Source: Roseburia sp.
Lineage (GTDB): Bacteria > Bacillota_A > Clostridia > Lachnospirales > Lachnospiraceae
Reading direction: 5' to 3'
DNA: 11,463 nt
NCBI GenBank assembly: GCA_017547315.1
Contig: JAFYQA010000022.1
Span: 1-11,463 of the forward strand
The notes beneath the pieces were generated by a model that did no database searches, was not told the DNA's origin, and saw nothing but the letters and a program-made list of their open reading frames with translations. The number at the start of each line of letters is the position of its first letter. Position 1 is the stretch's first letter. Positions 5,210 through 11,463 of the stretch are shown in pieces. A program made the translations under genes and the position numbers.

Positions 5210-6079
5210 ATGCAAAAATATGATAATTTAGGCCAAGTATTTAAAAACTTACGAACCAATAGACGCATATCGCTCAAACAGATTTCAAATGAGGCGGTAT
5301 CTGTTTCACAGCTTTCTCGTTTTGAACGAGGAGAATCTGATTTGTCCATAGGGAAACTGTTGATTGCTTTGGAAAATATGAATGTGGAAGTCAGTGAATT
5401 TATAGATGCTGTTAATAACAATCAGCAGACGGAGCAGATTCGTTTTATGAGTGCTTTGATTCCACTGGAGTATAAAAGAGATGTCGATGGATTTATGAAA
5501 ATGCGGGACGAGGAGGAACAGAAGTTTAAGGAAAATCCTGACGTATATCGTTATCATCTGAATACGATATTACTGCAGAGTTTTATCTGCAAATGTGATT
5601 CGTCTATTCCTTTTCCGAAGGAGTATATAGATCAGGTTGCGGAGTATCTGTTTATCACAGAAGACTGGAATATGTATGAGTTGATTTTGATTGGAAATTT
5701 GTATCTTTTTATTGATATTCCACTATTGCATACAATGGGGCAGGAAATTCTTAAGAGGAAAAGTTATTACGATGAGATAGGCTCCCATAGGAATCTTGTA
5801 GCCATCACACTTTTAAATATTTGGGAGACCTGCCTGCACCGCGATAATCTTGAAATTGCATCATTTTATATGGACAAAACAAAAGACCTGATAGAGTCTG
5901 AGACAGACCTTTATAAGAGAACGATTTACTTATTTTTGAAAGGACTTCAACATTACAAAAGTGGTTTGGTGTTAGAGGGCATTGATGAGATGAAACGGGC
6001 GATTCAGATATTTGAGTGGGTAGGAAGTGAGAATCTGGCGAATAATTATAAAAAAGATTTTGAACGATTCGTTCGATAA
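5210..6079 (+). CDS. Rgg/GadR/MutR-type transcriptional regulator
   Basis: This 289-residue protein has an XRE helix-turn-helix at about 8-66, with GQVFKNLRTNRRISLKQISN (8-27) and SVSQLSRFERGESDLS (31-46). The remainder is alpha-helical and TPR-like, as in the Rgg/PlcR superfamily whose C-terminal domain binds short peptide pheromones. The length matches Rgg proteins (about 285). The segment LYKRTIYLFLKGLQHYKSG near the C-terminus is typical of the family. AAGGA (5198-5202) lies 7 bases before the ATG. It is followed 81 bases later by an MFS efflux gene, a common partner that it may control. I found no convincing hydrophobic pheromone gene with an RBS beside it; the only mini-ORF is the 8-codon MQRMKTFF downstream. 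Whether it senses a peptide is inferred from family. Confidence 0.85.
   Translation: MQKYDNLGQVFKNLRTNRRISLKQISNEAVSVSQLSRFERGESDLSIGKLLIALENMNVEVSEFIDAVNNNQQTEQIRFMSALIPLEYKRDVDGFMKMRDEEEQKFKENPDVYRYHLNTILLQSFICKCDSSIPFPKEYIDQVAEYLFITEDWNMYELILIGNLYLFIDIPLLHTMGQEILKRKSYYDEIGSHRNLVAITLLNIWETCLHRDNLEIASFYMDKTKDLIESETDLYKRTIYLFLKGLQHYKSGLVLEGIDEMKRAIQIFEWVGSENLANNYKKDFERFVR
6062..6074 (+). repeat. Perfect palindrome GAACGA-T-TCGTTC at the end of the Rgg-type gene
   Basis: Two 6-base arms (6062-6067 and 6069-6074) mirror around T6068, spanning the last codons of the Rgg-type gene. It is upstream of the MFS gene and could be an operator, or could simply reflect the codons used. A poor promoter (TTGAAC at 6060-6065 with an AT-rich region 19 bp later) overlaps it. 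Confidence 0.3.
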
Positions 6080-6090
6080 TTTTTGAATAT

Positions 6091-6117
6091 ATGCAAAGAA
6101 TGAAAACCTTCTTTTGA
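6091..6117 (+). CDS. Possible 8-codon leader peptide MQRMKTFF before the MFS gene
   Basis: ATG at 6091 starts 12 bases after the Rgg-type stop codon and reads MQRMKTFF to TGA at 6115-6117. The last five codons lie in the left arm of the hairpin that hides the MFS ribosome binding site. There is no Shine-Dalgarno of its own, so it would need re-initiation or weak leaderless-type entry. It is listed because its position matches leader peptides that control resistance genes by ribosome stalling. It may be a chance frame. Confidence 0.28.
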   Translation: MQRMKTFF

Positions 6118-6160
6118 AGTTATTTACAATGTATTTAATTTCAAAAGGAGGTTTTATTTT
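6103..6160 (+). promoter_or_regulatory. 20-bp hairpin sequestering the MFS ribosome binding site, possible attenuator/terminator
   Basis: Arms 6103-6122 and 6136-6155 pair over 20 consecutive positions (two G-T pairs) around a 13-base loop. The right arm contains AAAAGGAGG (6143-6151), the only Shine-Dalgarno for the MFS gene at 6161, so the folded RNA should block its translation. The stem is followed by TTTTATTTT (6152-6160), so it could also stop transcription leaving the Rgg-type gene. Either way it is placed to make MFS expression conditional. Confidence 0.75.
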
Positions 6161-7348
6161 ATGAAAAACGAAACAAAACTTTTATTAAGCAGAGCGGTCA
6201 ATAAAATTGGAAATGTGATGTATGACTATGGAAATAGTACCTGGATTGCTGCGATGGGAGGCGTAGGACAAAAATATCTAGGTTATTATCAACTTGCAGA
6301 AAATATCATTTCTCTAATTCTAAATCCTATTGGCGGTGCCGTTGCAGACCGATTTAAGAGAAGAAAAATATTATTGGCAACAGATTTTATTGGTGGGGTG
6401 ATGTGCGCGTTACTTGCGATGATAGGAAATGATCACATCATGCTTTATGGACTTGTTACAGTAAATGCAGTTCTTGCAATGCTGCATGCCTTTTCGGGCA
6501 CGTCCTTTAAGTCTTATGTGGTGACGATAGTGGAAGAAGAGAGAAGGGTGGCGTTCAATTCGAGACTGGAAGTGATATCTCAGGTGATTAGTATTTCATC
6601 ACCTCTGCTGGCATTTTTGTATGTGGACAGATTTGGATTAAAGCCGACGTTGTTGTTAGATAGTGCGACATTTTTTAGTTCCTTCCTTTTTCTTTTCTTG
6701 ATTCGGGAGGAGGAGCAGCATGTTAGCGTAAATGCAAAGAAAACGGATGTGAGAGTAATCTTGCAGGATATCAAAGAGGGATTGATTTTTGTAGTGAAAG
6801 AAAAGGAGATTTTCTTTTTACTTGTTATTGCGGCGCTGGTTAATTTTTTTATTGCAGCTTTTAATTATCTGGCACCATTCTCCAACCAATTGTTTGGAGA
6901 TTCGTCGAGCTATGCAACACTTTTGTCTATGGGAGCAGCTGGCTCGATACTAGGAGCGATATTGGCAAATAAGTTATTTAAAAATTCGTATAACAGTATA
7001 TTGATTGCTTTGGCATTGTGCGGTGCGGGACTGATTATGATTTCGGTATTTGCAGTACTACATACGCCGGTAATTGTAATTGTATCGGGTAATTTTGTAT
7101 TTGAATTTTTTCTTACAATTTTTAATATTCACTTTTTTTCGATGGTTCAAAAGAAGGTGCCGAATCATATGTTAGGGCGAGTATTTAGCTCAATTTTTAC
7201 AGTTGCAGTTATTTTTATGCCATTATCAACGGCGATTATGACAGCAGTACCATTTTCTATTAATATATATACATTTGCGATTATTGGATGTGGGATACTG
7301 GTAATATCAAGTTATGGATTTTTTTGCAGTAAGATGTACAAAATCTAG
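6161..7348 (+). CDS. MFS efflux transporter (MefA/YfiS-like group)
   Basis: This 395-residue integral membrane protein has about 12 hydrophobic helices and the MFS motif A between helices 2 and 3, GGAVADRFKRRK (58-69). It belongs, by overall look, to the proton-coupled drug-exporter-like branch that includes macrolide efflux proteins. The N-terminus is KNETKLLLSRAVNKIG, a typical short cytoplasmic lead into helix 1. The start at 6161 is fixed by AAAAGGAGG 9 bases upstream, though that site is buried in a hairpin. It lies downstream of an Rgg-type regulator and ends at a strong terminator. The substrate is unknown; a drug, a peptide or a metabolite are all possible. Export is inferred from the family. 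Confidence 0.85.
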   Translation: MKNETKLLLSRAVNKIGNVMYDYGNSTWIAAMGGVGQKYLGYYQLAENIISLILNPIGGAVADRFKRRKILLATDFIGGVMCALLAMIGNDHIMLYGLVTVNAVLAMLHAFSGTSFKSYVVTIVEEERRVAFNSRLEVISQVISISSPLLAFLYVDRFGLKPTLLLDSATFFSSFLFLFLIREEEQHVSVNAKKTDVRVILQDIKEGLIFVVKEKEIFFLLVIAALVNFFIAAFNYLAPFSNQLFGDSSSYATLLSMGAAGSILGAILANKLFKNSYNSILIALALCGAGLIMISVFAVLHTPVIVIVSGNFVFEFFLTIFNIHFFSMVQKKVPNHMLGRVFSSIFTVAVIFMPLSTAIMTAVPFSINIYTFAIIGCGILVISSYGFFCSKMYKI

Positions 7349-7422
7349 TTTGTTTTATATGATTCAATGTACTAAGAAATCGGATGTAAAACCATAAGAT
7401 ATTCGTAGTTAAAATTAGCAAA

Positions 7423-7451
7423 TTGACATGAGCAAAAACTTGACGTAAAAT
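7423..7451 (+). promoter_or_regulatory. Near-consensus promoter embedded in the MFS terminator (candidate MATE promoter P1)
   Basis: TTGACA (7423-7428), a 17-bp spacer and TAAAAT (7446-7451) match consensus at 11 of 12 positions. The -10 falls in the loop of the terminator hairpin, so a transcript starting near 7458 would carry only the right arm and escape termination. Confidence 0.55.
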
Positions 7452-7472
7452 GACAAGTTTTTGCTCATTTTT
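7428..7472 (+). terminator. Intrinsic terminator after the MFS gene
   Basis: ATGAGCAAAAACTTG (7428-7442) and CAAGTTTTTGCTCAT (7454-7468) form a perfect 15-bp stem with an 11-base loop, followed by T residues to 7472. The mirror strand also ends in an A/T-rich run, but no minus-strand gene uses it. Confidence 0.92.
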
Positions 7473-7505
7473 ATGTTCTTATTTTGAGTGCTTAAAGATA
7501 CTTTC

Positions 7506-7534
7506 TTGACGTTCGAAGTAGTAAGAATTAGAAT
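7506..7534 (+). promoter_or_regulatory. Second candidate MATE promoter P2
   Basis: TTGACG (7506-7511) and TAGAAT (7529-7534) are spaced by 17 bp, matching consensus at 10 of 12 positions. Transcription would start near 7541, about 34 bases before the MATE ATG. Confidence 0.6.
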
Positions 7535-7574
7535 AAAGTTAATAATACGAAAGAACAAGAGGTATGAAACAATT

Positions 7575-8936
7575 ATGTCAAAAACGAAGACGCTCGACAT
7601 GACAACGGGCAATCCGTTACCACTTTTAATAAAGTTTTCAATTCCGTTGGTATTGGGTTCTATTTTTCAACAGTTATACAGTTTTGTAGATACGGCAATC
7701 GTAGGACGTTGTATCAGTGTACAGGCACTTTCGGCAGTGGGTGTCACAGGCGCACTCAATTTTTTGGTATTAGGGCTTACGATGGGATGTGCTATGGGAT
7801 TTGGTATTCCGATTTCGCAAAGTGTGGGTGCCGGCAATAAAGAAGATATTAGTCGGTATTTTTGGAATGGACTGTATTTGTGTTTGGGGATTGGGCTAGT
7901 AATTAGCATCGGTGTTAGTATCTTTGTAGAGCCGCTTTTGGTGATGATGAATACACCGGCTGAACTTCTGGATATGGCGGTATCCTATCTGCGAATTATT
8001 TTTATGGGGCAGATAACAACGGTTTTATATAATTATTTCGCAGCGGTGCTCCGTGCGTTTGGAGATTCCAAGAGACCATTTTATTTTTTACTGGTTGCCA
8101 GTGTTTTAAATATTATTTTAGATTTGGTATTTATCTTGGTGATTCCGATGGGAGTGGCAGGTGCGGCACTTGCGACGGTTATCAGTCAGGGCGTCAGTGT
8201 TATGCTTTCCGTTTGGTGGTTGCTTGCAAAAATGAATGTGATACATAAGTCAGATGATAATGGAGATTCATGGACAAAAATGTCGAAGGAACATATGAAA
8301 ACAGCTTGTATTATCGGTGTTCCACTGGGATTGGAGTATTCCGTAACCTCTATTGGAAATGTAATTTTGCAGAGTTCGATTAACAGTATGGGAGCAGTGG
8401 TTGCAGCTGCACAGATTTGCGGAGAACGTATTCGTGCGATAGCGACTATGCCGATGGAAAATGTGGGAATGGCGATTGCTACATACACAGGACAGAATTA
8501 TGGTGCTAAGAGACTGGATCGTATTAAAGCAGGTGTGAAGGCAGGCATGATTATCAATGTGGCATATTGTGCGGCAGCATGGCTAGTACTTTTTGTTTTA
8601 AAGAAACCATTAGTGTATTTGTTGTTAGGAGAAGTTACTTCGATAGAAGCAGTAAAATCTATCGAATATTTAACGGTTATTACAACGCTGTTTGTATTCC
8701 ATGGCAGTCTTATGATATTCCGAAATACGGTGCAAGGAATGGGCTACAGCGCAAGCGCACTTGCAGCTTCAGTAATGGAGATTATTGGTAGAAGTGGTGC
8801 GGGTGTTTTAGCGGTTTATTTTAATAGCTTTTTCATTATTTGTGTATCATCGCCGTCGGCATGGATACTTGCGATGATTATGTGTATTATTTTGTATGGT
8901 TACTATATGAGAAAAGAAGAAGGAGAAATGGCATGA
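7575..8936 (+). CDS. MATE-family multidrug efflux pump
   Basis: This 453-residue membrane protein of the MATE family exports cationic drugs or metabolites using Na+ or H+ gradients. The N-terminus has the family signature MTTGNPLPLLIKFSIPLVLG, followed by FQQLYSFVDTAIVGR and GFGIPISQSVGAGN in the first half. The related second-half repeat has QICGERIRAIATMPMENVGMA-type sequence and YTGQNYGAKR. Length and about 12 hydrophobic segments are normal for the family. The frame opens at 7488, but the start is placed at 7575: AGAGGT (7558-7563) lies 11 bases upstream, and MSKTKTLDMTTG is the usual N-terminus. The last bases overlap the next gene by ATGA, so the two are translationally coupled. The substrate is not predictable. 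Confidence 0.92.
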   Translation: MSKTKTLDMTTGNPLPLLIKFSIPLVLGSIFQQLYSFVDTAIVGRCISVQALSAVGVTGALNFLVLGLTMGCAMGFGIPISQSVGAGNKEDISRYFWNGLYLCLGIGLVISIGVSIFVEPLLVMMNTPAELLDMAVSYLRIIFMGQITTVLYNYFAAVLRAFGDSKRPFYFLLVASVLNIILDLVFILVIPMGVAGAALATVISQGVSVMLSVWWLLAKMNVIHKSDDNGDSWTKMSKEHMKTACIIGVPLGLEYSVTSIGNVILQSSINSMGAVVAAAQICGERIRAIATMPMENVGMAIATYTGQNYGAKRLDRIKAGVKAGMIINVAYCAAAWLVLFVLKKPLVYLLLGEVTSIEAVKSIEYLTVITTLFVFHGSLMIFRNTVQGMGYSASALAASVMEIIGRSGAGVLAVYFNSFFIICVSSPSAWILAMIMCIILYGYYMRKEEGEMA

Positions 8937-9409
8937 TTTACAGAAAAGCAACATTAACAGATGTACCGGGAGTGGCAGTTTTATTCAGAGAACTTGCATT
9001 TCACATTAAACATTCTTCAAAAGATGTGTATTGGGATTTTGAAGAGATGCCACTAGATATGACAGAGGTGGCGGTAAAAGGATATATTGAAAATGAAGAG
9101 TGCTGTGCGCTTGTGGCAGAGGAAAATGGTGAATTGGTAGGATTAATGTTATTAGAAGTGATTCCGTGTCACATGCCACTTTCTTCGCATCAGCGAATCG
9201 GTTATATTGCAGCAGGATATGTAAAAGAAGCATATCGTCGCCAGGGTGTGATGAAAAAGTTGGAAGAAATGAGCAATGAATTTTTTAGAAGATTATCGAT
9301 TAAGTATGTGGAAGTATGTTATTTACCGGAAAATGCCGGAGCAAAAGAAGCATGGAATAGTATGGGATATAAGTGCTTCCGTGAACAGGCGAGAAAATGC
9401 ATTGACTAA
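8933..9409 (+). CDS. GNAT-family N-acetyltransferase
   Basis: This 158-residue GNAT protein should transfer acetyl from acetyl-CoA to an unknown amine. It begins MIYRKATLTDVPGVAVLFRE, the usual beta1-alpha1 start. The central strand GYIAAGYVKEAYRRQGVMKK (90-109) holds the CoA-binding motif A with R102-x-x-G105. The third position, usually G or A, is M107. Motif B lies at ENAGAKEAWNSMGYK (133-147). The ATG overlaps the MATE stop as ATGA, with AAGGAG (8920-8925) as RBS inside the MATE gene. Coupling to an efflux pump suggests, without proof, that it modifies the same or a related compound. An acetyltransferase for a ribosomal or metabolic amine is an alternative. Confidence 0.88.
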   Translation: MIYRKATLTDVPGVAVLFRELAFHIKHSSKDVYWDFEEMPLDMTEVAVKGYIENEECCALVAEENGELVGLMLLEVIPCHMPLSSHQRIGYIAAGYVKEAYRRQGVMKKLEEMSNEFFRRLSIKYVEVCYLPENAGAKEAWNSMGYKCFREQARKCID

Positions 9410-9472
9410 AAAGTTTTGCTTGAAATCTGACGATATTTAGCACAGATGCAAGGTGTTTGGGGGAGAGTTAAA
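9410..9472 (+). other. Short intergenic region with no terminator
   Basis: These 63 bases between the GNAT and NudC-type genes hold only the RBS GGGGGAG (9459-9465). I see no hairpin-T signal and no promoter, so the genes are probably co-transcribed. Confidence 0.5.
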
Positions 9473-10348
9473 ATGATTCAGGATATTAGTCCAAAACGAT
9501 TATTAAACCAGTATAAGAATCAAAAGATTACAGACAAAGATTTCGTCCTGTTCTTTAATGAGAAACAGATACTTTTAAATACAGAAGGCGGACTGCACTA
9601 TTTAACATACGGTGAAGTGAAGGATGTGTGTGCAACAGTAGATATAGCCGTACCGGAGTGTAGATTTTTATTCAATGTGGATGCGGAATCCTATTTTTTA
9701 GCGGAATTTTTTGTAGTGGAAGAAACGCTAATAGCAGAGTTTGCAAGGCATGGTTATGTGTTCTGTAAAATGTATGATTTGCGTAGCAGAGAACCGAAAG
9801 AAGCTATTTTTGCAGGGGTAACAGCGTGGCATCTTTTCAGCTGGTATCGTGTGAATCAGTTTTGTGGTACTTGTGGAAACAGGATGCACCATGATGAAAA
9901 AGAACGCATGATGTGTTGCGAGCACTGTGGCAATATGGTTTTTCCGAAAATTATGCCTGCAGTAATCGTGGGACTTACGGACGGAGACCGAATGATGATG
10001 ACGAAATATGCGGGGCGTGAGTACAAACGATATGCGCTTATCGCAGGGTTTACCGAGATTGGAGAAACCATGGAAGATACTGTGCGGCGTGAAGTCTTAG
10101 AGGAAGTTGGACTAAAGGTTAAGAATGTGACCTATTATAAGAGCCAGCCTTGGGGATTTGCCGGAGATATGCTGTTAGGATTTTTCTGTGAGCTTGATGG
10201 TAGTGATGAGATTAAAATGGATACGGGAGAACTGTCGGTTGCTGAGTGGGTACATTATAAGGATATACCAGATTACGATGAAGGATTAAGTCTGACGGAG
10301 GAAATGATGAAGTACTTTAAGCATCAACGAGAGATAAGCAGACAGTGA
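9473..10348 (+). CDS. nudC: NudC-type NADH pyrophosphatase (Nudix hydrolase with zinc ribbon)
   Basis: This 291-residue enzyme is predicted to cleave NADH/NAD+ to NMN(H) and AMP, and family members also remove NAD caps from RNA. An N-terminal domain (1-125) precedes a zinc ribbon with C131, C134, C149 and C152, the same spacing as in E. coli NudC. The Nudix box runs 192-214 (GFTEIGETMEDTVRREVLEE then VGL) with all invariant residues, catalytic E207, E210 and E211 included. The family's NADH motif SQPWPFPxS appears in altered form as SQPWGFAGD (224-232). The start at 9473 is chosen because GGGGGAG lies 7 bases upstream; the ATG at 9446 in the same frame has no RBS. It lies between a GNAT gene and a glycosidase in a probable operon. 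Substrate preference may be relaxed given the motif change. Confidence 0.9.
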   Translation: MIQDISPKRLLNQYKNQKITDKDFVLFFNEKQILLNTEGGLHYLTYGEVKDVCATVDIAVPECRFLFNVDAESYFLAEFFVVEETLIAEFARHGYVFCKMYDLRSREPKEAIFAGVTAWHLFSWYRVNQFCGTCGNRMHHDEKERMMCCEHCGNMVFPKIMPAVIVGLTDGDRMMMTKYAGREYKRYALIAGFTEIGETMEDTVRREVLEEVGLKVKNVTYYKSQPWGFAGDMLLGFFCELDGSDEIKMDTGELSVAEWVHYKDIPDYDEGLSLTEEMMKYFKHQREISRQ

Positions 10349-10375
10349 AAAAATAAAAGTATTAGGAGAATAATT

Positions 10376-11463
10376 ATGAATAACAATCAATGGTTTAAGG
10401 ACAAAGTCTTTTATCAAATTTGGCCACGTTCGTTTAAAGATGGCAATGGCGATGGTATGGGAGATTTACTGGGCGTTTATGAGAAGCTGGATTACATCAA
10501 GTCATTGGGATGTGATGGAATCTGGTTTTCACCACTGTATCCATCACCGGGTGTAGACTGTGGATATGATATCTCTGATTACATGGATATTGCACAGGAA
10601 TTTGGTGGCATGGAAGCGTTCAAAAAAGTGTTGGATGGTGCACATGAGCGTGGTATGAAGGTTATCATGGACCTTGTAGTAAATCACACAAGTACCGAGC
10701 ATGAATGGTTCAAAAAGAGCCGTCAGAAAATCGAACCATATACCGATTATTATATTTGGCGTCCGGCAAAAGCCAATGGCAAGCTGCCGAATAACTGGGA
10801 TTCTCTTTTCGAAGGAAAAGCATGGGCGTGGGATGAAGTGCGACAGGAATATTATATGCACCTGTTTGCAATTGAGCAGGCGGACCTTAATATGGACAAT
10901 CCGCTGGTTCGTGAAGAAGTGAAGAATATTTTGAAATTCTGGCTAGATATGGGTGTAGACGGTTTCCGTGAAGATGTTATTACCTTCATTTCGAAAAAAG
11001 AGGGGTTGCCGGATGATTACATTATGCCGGCATCAAAAGGTTTTAATTACTTCAATCACGGTCCGCATTTGCATGAATATCTGGAAGAGTTTAAAAACGA
11101 CGTATTTTCAAAATACGATTGCATGACACTCGCAGAAGCACCGATGGTTACACCGAAGACTGCGCTTAAATATATCGACGAGACAAATGAACCGGTACTT
11201 GATATGATGATTCAGTTTGCGACACAGGAAGCAGACTGCTTATTTACAGACTTTAATCATATGCCGTTTTCTTTGCGCAAGTTGAAAAAAGCATATTCTT
11301 CATGGCAGGAAGGTTTGGAAGGACGTGGCTGGAACATGCTCTACATAGAGAACCACGACCATCCAAGAATGGTATCTCGTTATGGCAGTGAGAAGTTCCG
11401 TAAAGCGAGTGCGAAGATGTTGGCAGTATCTTATATGTTTTTAAAGGGTACACCGTTTGTATA
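10376..11463 (+). CDS. GH13 alpha-glucosidase / oligo-1,6-glucosidase, 3' end missing
   Basis: The open frame runs off the right edge after 362 codons; full-length relatives have about 550. It is a GH13 (probably subfamily 31) enzyme hydrolysing short alpha-glucosides. The N-terminus KVFYQIWPRSFKDGNGDGMG has the family's start and the calcium-type loop DGNGDG. Conserved region I is DLVVNHTS. The nucleophile is D200 in GFREDVITFISK, the acid/base E254 in TLAEAPMV and the stabiliser D328 in ENHDHPR. Valine directly after the nucleophile (V201) is a known marker of alpha-1,6 (isomaltose-type) over alpha-1,4 activity. AGGAGA (10364-10369) is the RBS, 6 bases from the ATG. The enzyme has no signal peptide, so it is cytoplasmic. 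It follows the NudC-type gene by 27 bases without a terminator. Confidence 0.92.
   Translation, partial: MNNNQWFKDKVFYQIWPRSFKDGNGDGMGDLLGVYEKLDYIKSLGCDGIWFSPLYPSPGVDCGYDISDYMDIAQEFGGMEAFKKVLDGAHERGMKVIMDLVVNHTSTEHEWFKKSRQKIEPYTDYYIWRPAKANGKLPNNWDSLFEGKAWAWDEVRQEYYMHLFAIEQADLNMDNPLVREEVKNILKFWLDMGVDGFREDVITFISKKEGLPDDYIMPASKGFNYFNHGPHLHEYLEEFKNDVFSKYDCMTLAEAPMVTPKTALKYIDETNEPVLDMMIQFATQEADCLFTDFNHMPFSLRKLKKAYSSWQEGLEGRGWNMLYIENHDHPRMVSRYGSEKFRKASAKMLAVSYMFLKGTPFV

Noticed and set aside
3741..7348. An integrated island with attachment sites around the XRE, ORF6N and Rgg units
   Set aside because: No integrase, transposase, tRNA or flanking direct repeat was found in the window.
7488..7574. 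Upstream start for the MATE gene
   Set aside because: It would cover the P2 promoter and adds a basic stretch atypical of MATE proteins; no RBS precedes 7488.
7564..7602. 12-codon frame MKQLCQKRRRST overlapping the MATE start
   Set aside because: It directly abuts the AGAGGT site with no spacing and looks like a chance frame.
9446..9472. Upstream start for the NudC-type gene
   Set aside because: No Shine-Dalgarno before it, whereas GGGGGAG precedes 9473 at good spacing.

Overview
The window reads as AT-rich, low-GC Gram-positive DNA, most likely a gut Clostridia/Lachnospiraceae genome. The reasons are strong AGGAGG-type ribosome binding sites, T-tailed intrinsic terminators, all genes on the plus strand, and a familiar gene set (RumA-type rRNA methyltransferase, NudC, GH13 glucosidase, MATE and Rgg proteins). 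No rRNA, tRNA, CRISPR array or complete mobile element is visible. The first 48 bases are not biological: they match an Illumina index/P7 adapter, so the left edge is an untrimmed-read contig end.

Layout. (1) 50-1368: the 3' end of an unidentified gene, possibly the L-serine dehydratase alpha subunit, then a TRAM-less RlmD/RumA-type 23S rRNA uracil methyltransferase, closed by a strong terminator. (2) 1444-2478: a membrane-anchored MerR-family regulator behind a MerR-type promoter with a 19-bp spacer and a dyad. (3) 2558-2797: a self-contained transcription unit for an unrecognised 35-residue peptide with promoter, RBS and terminator. It lies just upstream of a nucleoside phosphorylase (2866-3627) that has a 21-bp dyad in its leader. 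(4) 3741-5054: a small XRE-type repressor behind a palindrome-bearing promoter, then an ORF6N-domain phage-antirepressor-like protein with a PLD-like HxR...D...GSS tail. This looks like a phage-derived or accessory module. (5) 5091-7348: an Rgg/MutR-type regulator followed by an MFS efflux transporter. Between them a 20-bp hairpin buries the transporter's Shine-Dalgarno sequence, and an 8-codon mini-ORF runs into its left arm, an arrangement resembling leader-peptide attenuation. (6) 7423 to the end: after a terminator that overlaps a near-consensus promoter comes a probable operon of MATE efflux pump, GNAT acetyltransferase (ATGA overlap), NudC-type NADH pyrophosphatase and a GH13 alpha-glucosidase that runs off the right edge.

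How the genes may work together. The ends are housekeeping or metabolic (rRNA modification, NAD(H) hydrolysis, alpha-glucoside hydrolysis). The middle is a run of small regulator-plus-effector units: membrane MerR, XRE/ORF6N, Rgg/MFS and MATE/GNAT. Two of them centre on efflux. The most interesting control element is the rgg-MFS hairpin. The most novel-looking unit is the small peptide gene before the phosphorylase. All functional assignments rest on reading motifs by eye; no database search was run.
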